This document shows, piece by piece, positions 1-6,821 of a stretch of DNA of 10,154 nucleotides. This DNA is from Bacteroidales bacterium (GTDB taxonomy: Bacteria; Bacteroidota; Bacteroidia; Bacteroidales; ML635J-15), in contig JAQVGK010000080.1 of NCBI GenBank assembly GCA_028696755.1, positions 1 through 10,154 on the forward strand, given 5' to 3'. Both the position numbers and the translations under genes were made by a program. The notes beneath the pieces were generated by a model that was given only the letters and a program-made list of their open reading frames with translations, was not told the DNA's origin and did not search any database. Every line of letters begins with the position of its first letter. The first letter of the stretch is position 1.

Positions 1-148
1 GCAAGGTTCTCAACACCAATAATGCAACTGCCTGCGAACGCTTCAGCCATTTTTTGTTGTCCGCTCTGTAGTCAGCTCTTTCAATCCATTGTATTGGTTC
101 CTCAGCGACTACTTCTTGCAGCCTGTCTAATATTTCATCTTTCGTCAT
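1..148 (-). CDS. Partial gene, probable XRE-type antitoxin (N-terminal 49 codons)
   Basis: The ATG at 148-146 opens a frame that stays open to the window edge and gives 49 residues, beginning MTKDEILDRLQEVV and ending RSQAVALLVLRTL. It overlaps the 3' end of the upstream gene by 14 bases in another frame, which suggests translational coupling. The visible part is charged and helical, with a WIERADYRADNKKWL segment. In proteins I recall from Bacteroidetes, a similar leader precedes a C-terminal helix-turn-helix of the XRE/Cro type, and the gene follows a RelE/HigB-like toxin. The DNA-binding domain itself would lie outside the window, so the family call rests on the leader and on gene order. 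It would be expected to neutralise the upstream toxin and repress the shared promoter. The alternative is an unrelated small protein. Confidence 0.6.
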   Translation of the reverse strand, partial: MTKDEILDRLQEVVAEEPIQWIERADYRADNKKWLKRSQAVALLVLRTL

Positions 149-713
149 ATCGACCTAATTCAAAACATTGATAATCAGCCTCTGAAATCAATCCGTTATT
201 TATCAGATATTGCTTAACGCATTCCAGTTTTTCCAACTCATCACGTAAATGTTGCCTATCGTTCATTGTCTTAGTTAGTTTAATAGCGCCTCCCGAAACT
301 ACATACAGATTTTCTGCTATTCGAATGGCGTAAATTCTTAACCAGGATGGTTTGCTTACTCCATATGCTTTTGATTTCACTAGTTGAAAAGACGGATCGT
401 TGGCTTTCAAGTCCTTAAACACAAAGTCGAGTTGTTGTTCGCACCGCGATGCTTTACTGGCTCTTGCCAGTCTTCTTACATATTCTTCCAACCGTTCAGC
501 CTCGTCAATTGTAACTCGCACAGCTTCTTCTACTGAAATCTCTCCAAAAAAACCACTTTGCAAATCGGCTTTATTATTTTCAAAAAAGTCCTCCAAATAT
601 TCTACATCACTCCATTGTTCAAATAAAATAGTAAACGCATCTTCAGCTTCGCCATAAAATTGAACTGACAACAAACTTCGGTTTACGACTACAAAGATAC
701 GAATAATTTCCAT
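135..713 (-). CDS. RelE/HigB-like putative toxin, 192 aa
   Basis: This is a 192-residue soluble protein with no signal peptide or membrane segment. The N-terminal half is acidic and helical (residues about 20-90, including EEAVRVTIDEAERLEEYVRR). The C-terminal part carries SWLRIYAIRI (123-132) and YVVSGGAIKLTKTM (137-150). That arrangement of a basic-aromatic beta strand followed by GGxIKLTKT resembles the core strands of RelE/HigB/Gp49-type mRNA interferases. It is longer than classical RelE (about 95 residues), so the first 100 residues are an extra domain of unknown role. The toxin-first, antitoxin-second order is that of HigBA. The start is the ATG at 713; it follows an AT-rich leader without an obvious Shine-Dalgarno sequence. 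It lies 167 bases beyond the last polysaccharide gene, on the same strand, and has no evident link to sugar metabolism. Toxin activity is inferred, not shown. Confidence 0.6.
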   Translation of the reverse strand: MEIIRIFVVVNRSLLSVQFYGEAEDAFTILFEQWSDVEYLEDFFENNKADLQSGFFGEISVEEAVRVTIDEAERLEEYVRRLARASKASRCEQQLDFVFKDLKANDPSFQLVKSKAYGVSKPSWLRIYAIRIAENLYVVSGGAIKLTKTMNDRQHLRDELEKLECVKQYLINNGLISEADYQCFELGRYDER

Positions 714-740
714 AAAATAAACTTACAGGTTTATTTTCAT

Positions 741-769
741 ACGGAAAGACAATATTTAACATTGTCCGT
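741..769. repeat. Inverted repeat upstream of the putative toxin gene (candidate operator)
   Basis: GACAAT at 748-753 and ATTGTC at 761-766 form a perfect 6-base inverted repeat around a 7-base AT-rich centre. Outer arms ACG (741-743) and CGT (767-769) add three more pairs if four unpaired bases on one side are allowed. The repeat lies 28-56 bases upstream of the toxin-like ATG. No T-run follows it on the minus strand, so it does not look like an intrinsic terminator. A position like this suits autoregulation by a helix-turn-helix antitoxin, but that is inference. I found no convincing terminator or Bacteroides-type promoter in the rest of the 714-880 gap. Confidence 0.3.
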
Positions 770-880
770 CTTCAATTAAACTTCTGTGTAATTACGAACT
801 CATCTCGATGTCGACTGTTCGATCAACAAACAACCAGTTCTTCAACAAAAGAGGAAACACATAATGTTATGAAATCAAAT

Positions 881-2143
881 TTACAAGCTCCCGTCGCTTT
901 CGGCCAACAATCCTTTTACATCATATACAATCGCATTCTCTTTTTTCAGGGAGGCGATATCAAGGGTTTTGAACTCATTGTGGGCGACTGCCAACACCAC
1001 CGCATCGAATGTTCCGGCCGGCAACTCTTTCACAGTCGTCACCCCGTATTCGTGCCGGACTTCGGCCGGATCGGCCCAGGGATCGTAAACCGTCACTTTG
1101 ATATTGTAATCGGCAAGCGATTTCAGGATATCCACTACTTTTGTATTGCGTACATCGGGACAGTTTTCTTTGAAGGTAAATCCTAATACCAACACCGAAG
1201 AATTGGAAACCTGAATGCATTGCTTGAGCATAAGCTTAACCACCTGATTAGCGACATATTCGCCCATGCCGTCGTTCATGCGGCGACCGGCAAGGATAAT
1301 TTCCGGGTTGTAACCCAGACGCTGGGCAGCCTGAGCCAGGTAATAAGGATCGACCCCGATACAGTGTCCGCCTACCAGCCCGGGCTTGAACGGAAGGAAG
1401 TTCCATTTGGTGCCCGCCGCTTCGAGAACGGCAGTAGTATCGATACCCATCTTATTGAAGATCTTCGAAAGTTCGTTGACAAAGGCGATATTGATATCGC
1501 GCTGTGAGTTTTCGATTACCTTGGCCGCTTCGGCTACCTTCATGGTAGGGGCTAAGTGCGTGCCGGCCGTGATCACTGAGGCGTAGACCGAATCGACCAA
1601 CCGGCCGATTTCGGGAGTGGAACCCGAAGTTACTTTCTTGATTTTCTCCACCGTGTGAAGCTTATCTCCTGGATTGATGCGTTCGGGACTGTATCCTGCA
1701 AAGAAATCGACATTGAATTTCAAACCCGAAACCTTTTCGACTACCGGAAGACATTCGTCTTCGGTTACGCCGGGATATACCGTGGATTCGTACACCACGA
1801 TATCGCCTTTGGAGATGACCTTACCGATGGTTTCGCTGGCTCTGTACAAAGGTGTGAGATCGGGATTATTGTTGACATCCACCGGGGTGGGAACAGTGAC
1901 CACGTAAAAATTACAATCCTTAATCAGCGAAAGATCGTTGGTACAAACAAATCCATGGGTCGTAAGCGCTTCCTGCAACAGGGCATCGTCGACTTCGAGG
2001 GTAGAATCGTGACCCTGCATTAATTCCGAGATACGGCGATGGTTAATATCGAAACCAACTGTGGGATACTTCGTTGAAAACAATCGGGCTAAGGGAAGGC
2101 CAACATAGCCCAGGCCGATGACGGCAATTTTTATATTATGCAT
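881..2143 (-). CDS. tviB: UDP-N-acetylhexosamine 6-dehydrogenase (TviB/WbpO family)
   Basis: This cytoplasmic enzyme oxidises the C6 hydroxyl of a UDP-N-acetylhexosamine to a carboxylate using two NAD+, giving UDP-GlcNAcA or UDP-GalNAcA. At 420 residues it has full family length. The N-terminal NAD-binding Rossmann motif is [12 protein letters not shown] (8-19), and [10 protein letters not shown] follows at 120-129. SPERINPGD (152-160) supplies the conserved Glu154. AEAAKVIEN (204-212) supplies the Lys208/Asn212 pair, and [12 protein letters not shown] (258-269) contains the catalytic Cys261. The C-terminal UDP-binding domain includes [15 protein letters not shown] (321-335). The [16 protein letters not shown] form points to the HexNAc dehydrogenases (TviB, WbpO, WecC-like) rather than UDP-glucose dehydrogenase. 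It is the last gene of the polysaccharide block, 50 bases after the epimerase with which it should form a pathway. It is noticeably GC-richer than the glycosyltransferase genes. The symbol is given by family; wbpO is the equivalent name. Confidence 0.9.
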   Translation of the reverse strand: MHNIKIAVIGLGYVGLPLARLFSTKYPTVGFDINHRRISELMQGHDSTLEVDDALLQEALTTHGFVCTNDLSLIKDCNFYVVTVPTPVDVNNNPDLTPLYRASETIGKVISKGDIVVYESTVYPGVTEDECLPVVEKVSGLKFNVDFFAGYSPERINPGDKLHTVEKIKKVTSGSTPEIGRLVDSVYASVITAGTHLAPTMKVAEAAKVIENSQRDINIAFVNELSKIFNKMGIDTTAVLEAAGTKWNFLPFKPGLVGGHCIGVDPYYLAQAAQRLGYNPEIILAGRRMNDGMGEYVANQVVKLMLKQCIQVSNSSVLVLGFTFKENCPDVRNTKVVDILKSLADYNIKVTVYDPWADPAEVRHEYGVTTVKELPAGTFDAVVLAVAHNEFKTLDIASLKKENAIVYDVKGLLAESDGSL

Positions 2144-2193
2144 AGATGTAAAAAAATGCAGGTGGAATCAACCACCATGCTATTAATTAATAA

Positions 2194-3156
2194 TTATAAA
2201 TTATTCCAATACCATTTTACGGCCTCTTTCAATCCTTCCCGCAACGAATGGGTCGGATTATACCCTAACAAAGCTTTTGCCTTATCGACCGAAGCTAGAG
2301 AATGTGGGATATCGCCCAATCGTTCGGGGCCATGCTCCACTTCGATCGACGCAATAGCAGGATCATATCCCGCAAGGAATTCTTTTAGATAACCAACTAA
2401 TTGAAGCAAAGTATTTCGCTCTCCATAGGCCGTATTATACACTGTGTTTACAGCTGCAGGATTAGATGATGTCATTGCCAGGAGGTTCATCTGAACCACA
2501 TTATCAACATAGGTAAAATCCCGGGAGTACTCGCCCGATCCGTTTATACGAGGAGATTCATGATTAATGAATTTTTTCACAAACAGAGGAATAACTGCAG
2601 CATAAGCACCATTCGGATCCTGCCTGCGACCAAACACATTAAAATAGCGCAAGCCTATACATTCCATACCATAGGTACGTGAAAACACATCGGCATATAA
2701 TTCGTTGACGTATTTTGTAATGGCATACGGAGAAAGCGGCCGACCTATTACTTCTTCCACTTTGGGAAGCGCTGCGGAATCTCCATAGGTGGAAGAACTA
2801 GCGGCATAAACAAAGCGTTTCACGCCAGCATCGCGCGATGCAACCAACATGTTCAGAAAACCGGAAACGTTTACTTCATTGGAGGTGATGGGATCTTTTA
2901 TAGAACGAGGAACAGAGCCCAAAGCAGCTTCGTGTAACACATAATCCGCACCATCTACCGCTTTTCTGCAGGTCTCCAACTTGCGGATATCTCCTTCAAT
3001 TAATTGAAAAGATGGATTATCTAAAAAAGGTTCGATATTTCGACGATGACCTGTTGAAAAATTATCGAGACAAACCACCAAAAAACCTTTTGTCAACAGG
3101 GCTTCACATAAATTGGAGCCGATAAAACCGGCTCCACCGGTAATTAATACTTTCAC
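2194..3156 (-). CDS. tviC: UDP-GlcNAc/GlcNAcA 4-epimerase (TviC/WbpP family), GTG start
   Basis: This extended short-chain dehydrogenase/reductase inverts C4 of a UDP-N-acetylhexosamine or its uronic acid through a transient NAD-linked 4-keto intermediate. It shows the NAD-binding GGAGFIGSN (7-15), the catalytic Ser/Thr region ASSSTYGDS (119-127), the catalytic pair in YAITK (Tyr144, Lys148), and the substrate-loop signature RYFNVFGRRQDPNG (170-183). It also has DFTYVDNV (213-220). The RRQDPNGAYAAVIP run and AALGSVPRSI (77-86) are typical of WbpP/TviC enzymes, which prefer N-acetylated substrates, rather than GalE. At 320 residues it is slightly shorter than WbpP (about 341). The initiation codon is GTG at 3156-3154. 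An in-frame TAA two codons upstream rules out an earlier start, and the Rossmann motif begins at residue 7. With the adjacent dehydrogenase it should give UDP-GalNAcA. The symbol is by family; wbpP is the other common name. Confidence 0.88.
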   Translation of the reverse strand: MKVLITGGAGFIGSNLCEALLTKGFLVVCLDNFSTGHRRNIEPFLDNPSFQLIEGDIRKLETCRKAVDGADYVLHEAALGSVPRSIKDPITSNEVNVSGFLNMLVASRDAGVKRFVYAASSSTYGDSAALPKVEEVIGRPLSPYAITKYVNELYADVFSRTYGMECIGLRYFNVFGRRQDPNGAYAAVIPLFVKKFINHESPRINGSGEYSRDFTYVDNVVQMNLLAMTSSNPAAVNTVYNTAYGERNTLLQLVGYLKEFLAGYDPAIASIEVEHGPERLGDIPHSLASVDKAKALLGYNPTHSLREGLKEAVKWYWNNL

Positions 3157-3398
3157 TAATAGTTAAATTTATTACAGTCCTCGATTCATTGTACTTAGCA
3201 TTCCTTTTAAACACATCTAATCATTAACACTTTCGCATTATCCTAACACGTAATTGGTAATAAATTAACTGTGTTATTTGGTTAGATTTTGAATTCAAGA
3301 GTATTGGAAAGCATCTTGATACTCTCGAGATATACCTTCGAATAACAATTATGCATTTTAAGAATTCCAAACACAAGATTCGACTTAAGAATATCCAC
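3157..3398. other. 242-base gap at the composition boundary, with inverted repeats
   Basis: No convincing gene lies here. The gap separates the AT-rich glycosyltransferase block from the GC-richer epimerase/dehydrogenase pair. Two inverted repeats are visible. One is AGAGTAT (3298-3304) with ATACTCT (3319-3325). The other is nested: TAACAC (3244-3249) with GTGTTA (3271-3276), enclosing TAATT (3251-3255) with AATTA (3263-3267). Neither is followed by a T-run on the minus strand, so neither reads as an intrinsic terminator. I found no good match to the Bacteroides promoter (TTTG, about 20 bases, TAnnTTTG), although a promoter for the epimerase could reside here. Confidence 0.35.
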
Positions 3399-4616
3399 TT
3401 AGTAGACATTTACCCGAGAGAATATCCCTAAATACTTGTTAACGGCCACCTCTAATGAATACTTTTCAGTCGCAAGACTAAGAGCATTTTTTCTTTGTAA
3501 TTCAATTAGCTCACTATTGTAGGTATAATCTACAAAGCTTGATGCTACTTCTATTGAAATATTTGCCGGCAATATATATCCGGCATTTCTACCACGAATA
3601 ACTTCCGCCTGCCAGCCATCATGATTTATCAAAATTGGTTTTCCTGCCGCTAGTGTATCAAAAAATTTATTTGCAGAATTTGCCCACAGCTCCTTAATAT
3701 CTATTACAAAAGATGAACCCATGGAGACACTTTTGTACCATACGGGCAATTCATTTTTAGAAACTGGATCAAATATAAACAGATTTTTATTTAACACACC
3801 TTTCTTTATTGCCAATTCTTTTATATTGTCTTTTTCTGAACCACTACCAATTAAGAGATAGACTAACTTAGGATCTATCTCTTTTGTAAGTTCAGCCAAT
3901 ATCACAACGTTATGAATGCCATTAACTTTTCCAAAAGTACCTGCATATAATATCGAAAAACGAGGTTTAAACCCAATCATTTCTTCAAGAATTTTAGTCT
4001 CCTTCGCATTCTGAAAGCGATTGATCTCGGATATATTTTCTATTACGACAGATGTTTTACAACCAACTATTGGATATCTGCTTATAATCGATCTTTGCAT
4101 ATCAGTTGACAAAGGAACGATGGCAAAAGCATTTTGGTATATCCATTTTTCAAGAGCATAAAGAAATTGCTTTATAAGTCTATTTTTCACTGCACCAATT
4201 GCAATAACCGCTTCAGGCCACACATCTCTCACTTCAAATATAAAAGGTGTTTTATTGAGCCACTTTTTCACTAAAGCAGGAATACCTATTGTCAAGGGTG
4301 TTGATGTCGCCAGTAGCACATCTCCTTTTAAAGTTAATAGCCTTAAACTAGAGAACCAAAGAAATTGCAAAAACACGCTAATTCGTTTCGCATATGACAA
4401 ATAATTTCCGTATGGCAAATATAATCGGTGAATTTCAAGCCCCTCATAGTTTTCTACAATCCAACGTTTACCAGTTTTGTATCGTAAATCTGATGTTGCC
4501 GTTATTACAGTTACGCAATAACCCGCTTTTACAAAAAAAGTTGCTAAATCAAAAGAACGGGTGCCGCCATTTTCAAACGGAAACGTAAAATATTGATGAA
4601 GATAAATTATTTTCAT
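3399..4616 (-). CDS. GT4 family glycosyltransferase, WbuB/WcaI-like
   Basis: This is a 405-residue GT-B fold glycosyltransferase acting in repeat-unit assembly at the cytoplasmic face of the inner membrane. The acceptor-side N-terminal domain begins MKIIYLHQYF and has NGGTRSFDLATFF (16-28), a donor/acceptor loop pattern of the WbuB/WcaI group. The signature EVRDVWPEAVIAIGA (128-142) is the strongest pointer to WbuB-like enzymes, some of which transfer N-acetyl-fucosamine. The C-terminal domain has ILYAGTFGKVNG (222-233), LLIGSGSEKD (254-263) and NSANKFFDTLAAGKP (313-327). That last motif replaces the classical E-x7-E in this subgroup. A hydrophobic aromatic stretch at about 79-95 may associate with the membrane. 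It follows the MurB-like gene by 31 bases. The sugar donor cannot be deduced; no FucNAc synthesis genes are visible in the window. Confidence 0.85.
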   Translation of the reverse strand: MKIIYLHQYFTFPFENGGTRSFDLATFFVKAGYCVTVITATSDLRYKTGKRWIVENYEGLEIHRLYLPYGNYLSYAKRISVFLQFLWFSSLRLLTLKGDVLLATSTPLTIGIPALVKKWLNKTPFIFEVRDVWPEAVIAIGAVKNRLIKQFLYALEKWIYQNAFAIVPLSTDMQRSIISRYPIVGCKTSVVIENISEINRFQNAKETKILEEMIGFKPRFSILYAGTFGKVNGIHNVVILAELTKEIDPKLVYLLIGSGSEKDNIKELAIKKGVLNKNLFIFDPVSKNELPVWYKSVSMGSSFVIDIKELWANSANKFFDTLAAGKPILINHDGWQAEVIRGRNAGYILPANISIEVASSFVDYTYNSELIELQRKNALSLATEKYSLEVAVNKYLGIFSRVNVY

Positions 4617-4647
4617 TGTATTCGAGAGCTACTCTTATATTTGATTT

Positions 4648-5643
4648 TTAAAATTGCTCAACTATTTCATTTTCTATCGGAATTTGAGACTTAGTGATAA
4701 GTTTGACTTCATCTATGAAGCGTAACATCTCATCAGTACCTTGTCCTCTGTTAACTAAGCAGTTAATATTTTTACACGAAAAAGGCTGTTTTATGTATTT
4801 TAAATTAAATCGCTTCACGGCAATATCATTTATCCATTTTCGATTTAACGGGGATTCACGTCTAAATAACTTTAACTTATAATTAAATAAAAAATAAAAC
4901 ATAGACACTATTTTAAAAATTACATCTTGCTTTCCTAGTTCTCTATATATGGAGCCGCTAAACATACTGCCCAGATTTGGATATAAGAATTCTTGGTATT
5001 TGTGTCTTTTAGCATGAAATAGTTCCATTTTACTCTCAATCATATGTTGAGAGCCAAACTTGACCTCAAAAACACACAAAGTAATCACCCCTTTTATTTT
5101 ACCTTCACGGAATATGGAATTTCTATAGTGTAACCCTAATTCTTCCTTTTGCAATTTTCTTTTATTCCCATTCTCATCAACAAACTCAATACGTTTTAAA
5201 ACATTTTTAATCTCATAGCCATAAGCTCCAGCATTCATAAATACAGCCCCTCCTATCATCCCAGGAATACCCTCAAACCCTTCAAATCCAATTATCGCGT
5301 TTTGCAAAGCAAACCTAGACAAATCCGCCAACATCTCACCACTACCAACATATAACTCTTTTTTCGTCGAATTGATTTCAATTCCTTTTAAATTTACCGT
5401 TGATAAAATGCAACTATAAGTCGCATTATCAAGAAATAACAGGTTAGTAGTTGCGCCAATTATTTTATAGTTCAAATTATGTGCTTTCAATAGTTTCACA
5501 GATAATTCAACCTCTGCAGTTGACTTTGGCATAATAATAATATTACTATTCCCCCCAGTTTTTAAATACGAAATCTTCGACATTTCAACATTGTTAACAA
5601 AACTTATTTTATTAACTTCTAATATTTTCTCAAGTTCATTCAT
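4648..5643 (-). CDS. Divergent MurB-like FAD-dependent reductase in the polysaccharide operon
   Basis: This 331-residue protein belongs to the UDP-N-acetylenolpyruvoylglucosamine reductase (MurB) family. Canonical MurB reduces the enolpyruvyl ether of UDP-GlcNAc to a lactyl ether with NADPH and FAD. The FAD-domain motif GFEGFEGIPGMIGGAVFMNA (119-138), followed by GAYG, is well kept. The residues aligning with the E. coli catalytic set R159/S229/E325 are present: Arg174 in YRNSIF, Ser226 in NLGSMF and Glu326 in IENEIV. Other hallmarks have drifted: the usual GxGSNLL loop is GATTNLL (63-69), GSFFKNP is GSMFSGS, and the terminal EVR(F/I)IG is EIVEQF. The usual segment between the Ser motif and the C terminus is replaced by residues about 236-288, with an aromatic-hydrophobic helix (241-260) followed by basic residues. 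The enzyme fold and chemistry seem retained with a changed substrate pocket. It lies between the pyruvyl transferase relative and a glycosyltransferase. A housekeeping role is unlikely, because murB normally sits with cell-wall genes or alone. Confidence 0.8.
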   Translation of the reverse strand: MNELEKILEVNKISFVNNVEMSKISYLKTGGNSNIIIMPKSTAEVELSVKLLKAHNLNYKIIGATTNLLFLDNATYSCILSTVNLKGIEINSTKKELYVGSGEMLADLSRFALQNAIIGFEGFEGIPGMIGGAVFMNAGAYGYEIKNVLKRIEFVDENGNKRKLQKEELGLHYRNSIFREGKIKGVITLCVFEVKFGSQHMIESKMELFHAKRHKYQEFLYPNLGSMFSGSIYRELGKQDVIFKIVSMFYFLFNYKLKLFRRESPLNRKWINDIAVKRFNLKYIKQPFSCKNINCLVNRGQGTDEMLRFIDEVKLITKSQIPIENEIVEQF

Positions 5644-5703
5644 ACTACTTGTTGATTAAGTTTTTAGCTAGGCAAACAATCTTATATATTTGGAGTAAAT
5701 CAA

Positions 5704-6819
5704 TTAATTCCGGATTGCGTTCAACAGGAACTTAACAGATGAAGATTTCATTATCTCAATCTTATTATTTACCAAATCATAATTGATCGGTTCATTAACG
5801 ATATCTTGTGTCATTTGGTCTGTTAAAATCCTGTTCTCTAAGCCCAATAATGATAATATACTAAGTAATCTTTCATCTTTACCTTTATCACCAGTAAGAA
5901 TTGCCACAAATGGTTTATTCATGATTATTGAGATCGCAACACAGTGAAACGAAGCAGTAACAATCAATTCTGCATCCCTGATAATACTCAAAAATTTTGA
6001 TGGTGATATTGAATACTTAACCCGCACTTTACGGTGAATAAAATCAGACAGCTTAACATTTCGTGATAGTTTATACAAGAAACTATCTTGTATATCATAG
6101 TTTGTAGAAAAAAGGAATCCTTCAAATTGATTAGGTTTATTTGTATAACTAAAAACAAACCTCTCCCTAATCTCCTTTTTATCAGACACTTGAAGCCATT
6201 GCTCTTTGGTAAGTAAGAAAACGGGATCCAAGACGAGTACGGCATCTCGGTTCGTGAGACTTTTCACCAATTCGACACCATGCTGCTCCCTTACAGACAA
6301 AAAACTAAAACGGGAAAGATATTGTTGATATATACTTTTTTTATCTTCAGGAATCTCAGCAATTCCAAAGCTAGAAGAATACGAAATCTTCATATCATCA
6401 GCCTCAACAAAGCTAAGCAAAAAAGTTGCATCACCTCCGTTATTTTCCCAATTCCAAACCTGGTCACTCCCCACAATAAACTTCGAATATGCTCCATTAA
6501 GCCTTTTCGCTTCGTCAGAAGAAGAATAAATTTGAGACGTGGTAGTTAAATTTTCACTATAAAACGAATTAAATTTTAATTTACGTAGCATCATAAAAGG
6601 TGAACCCAATAAAAATCTAATAGCACTTTTCATATCCCTCTTCTTTAAAGCAGTTATAATATGAAAAGTCATATTATAACTGTTTTTACGGTGATGGTTT
6701 TGATAGTTAATATACTCACTTTCAAAACCCATCTGTTCAAGCGCCTTTTGCAAAGCAAAAGCTTGTAAAGCTGCACCATAATTAGCAGCATTATGATATG
6801 ACAAAAGCCCAAGTTTCAT
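5704..6819 (-). CDS. Polysaccharide pyruvyl transferase family protein (WcaK/CsaB-like)
   Basis: This 371-residue protein has the hallmarks of the polysaccharide pyruvyl transferase domain. These are an N-terminal NYGAALQAFALQKAL (13-27), FIVGSDQVWNW (114-124), SVREQHGVEL (175-184), LDPVFLL (198-204) and TASFHCVAISIIMNKPF (288-304). The last is the SFHG-type motif with the usual Gly replaced by Cys and the His (292) kept. Characterised relatives transfer a pyruvyl group from phosphoenolpyruvate to a sugar, often as a ketal that gives the polymer negative charge. Many members in Bacteroidetes loci are uncharacterised, so the exact reaction is inferred. The protein is soluble, with no signal peptide. 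Its ATG is separated by only 2 bases from the stop of the preceding glycosyltransferase, so the two are probably co-translated. The MurB-like gene follows after 60 bases. In related loci a family member often neighbours an F420-hydrogenase beta-subunit-like redox protein; here that place is taken by a flavoprotein of another family. Confidence 0.85.
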   Translation of the reverse strand: MKLGLLSYHNAANYGAALQAFALQKALEQMGFESEYINYQNHHRKNSYNMTFHIITALKKRDMKSAIRFLLGSPFMMLRKLKFNSFYSENLTTTSQIYSSSDEAKRLNGAYSKFIVGSDQVWNWENNGGDATFLLSFVEADDMKISYSSSFGIAEIPEDKKSIYQQYLSRFSFLSVREQHGVELVKSLTNRDAVLVLDPVFLLTKEQWLQVSDKKEIRERFVFSYTNKPNQFEGFLFSTNYDIQDSFLYKLSRNVKLSDFIHRKVRVKYSISPSKFLSIIRDAELIVTASFHCVAISIIMNKPFVAILTGDKGKDERLLSILSLLGLENRILTDQMTQDIVNEPINYDLVNNKIEIMKSSSVKFLLNAIRN

Positions 6820-6821
6820 AT

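Noticed and set aside
690..700. A perfect match to the Bacteroides -7 promoter consensus (TATCTTTG on the minus strand).
   Set aside because: It lies inside the first codons of the toxin-like gene, has no good -33 element about 20 bases upstream, and a start there would remove the N terminus. Probably chance.
714..880. Search for a terminator at the end of the polysaccharide operon and a promoter for the toxin-like gene.
   Set aside because: A short CGAAC/GTTCG pairing exists but no T-run follows, and the only promoter-like string (TAAGTTTA just before the ATG) is a weak match with a poor -33 partner.
869..2023. Several plus-strand open frames of 66-122 codons opposite the dehydrogenase gene.
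   Set aside because: They lie antisense to a gene with complete catalytic motifs and arise from its GC-rich codons; none shows a domain.
3224..3409. A 61-codon minus-strand frame overlapping the end of the WbuB-like glycosyltransferase gene by 11 bases.
   Set aside because: The product (starting MSTKWIFLSRILCLEF) has no recognisable motif, its Ile/Arg/Leu-rich composition looks like translated AT-rich spacer, and it covers inverted repeats. I treat it as chance.
4648..5643. Reading the MurB-like gene as the housekeeping murB of the organism.
   Set aside because: Several usual MurB motifs are changed and the gene is embedded in a variable polysaccharide operon; a canonical copy is expected elsewhere, although this cannot be seen here.
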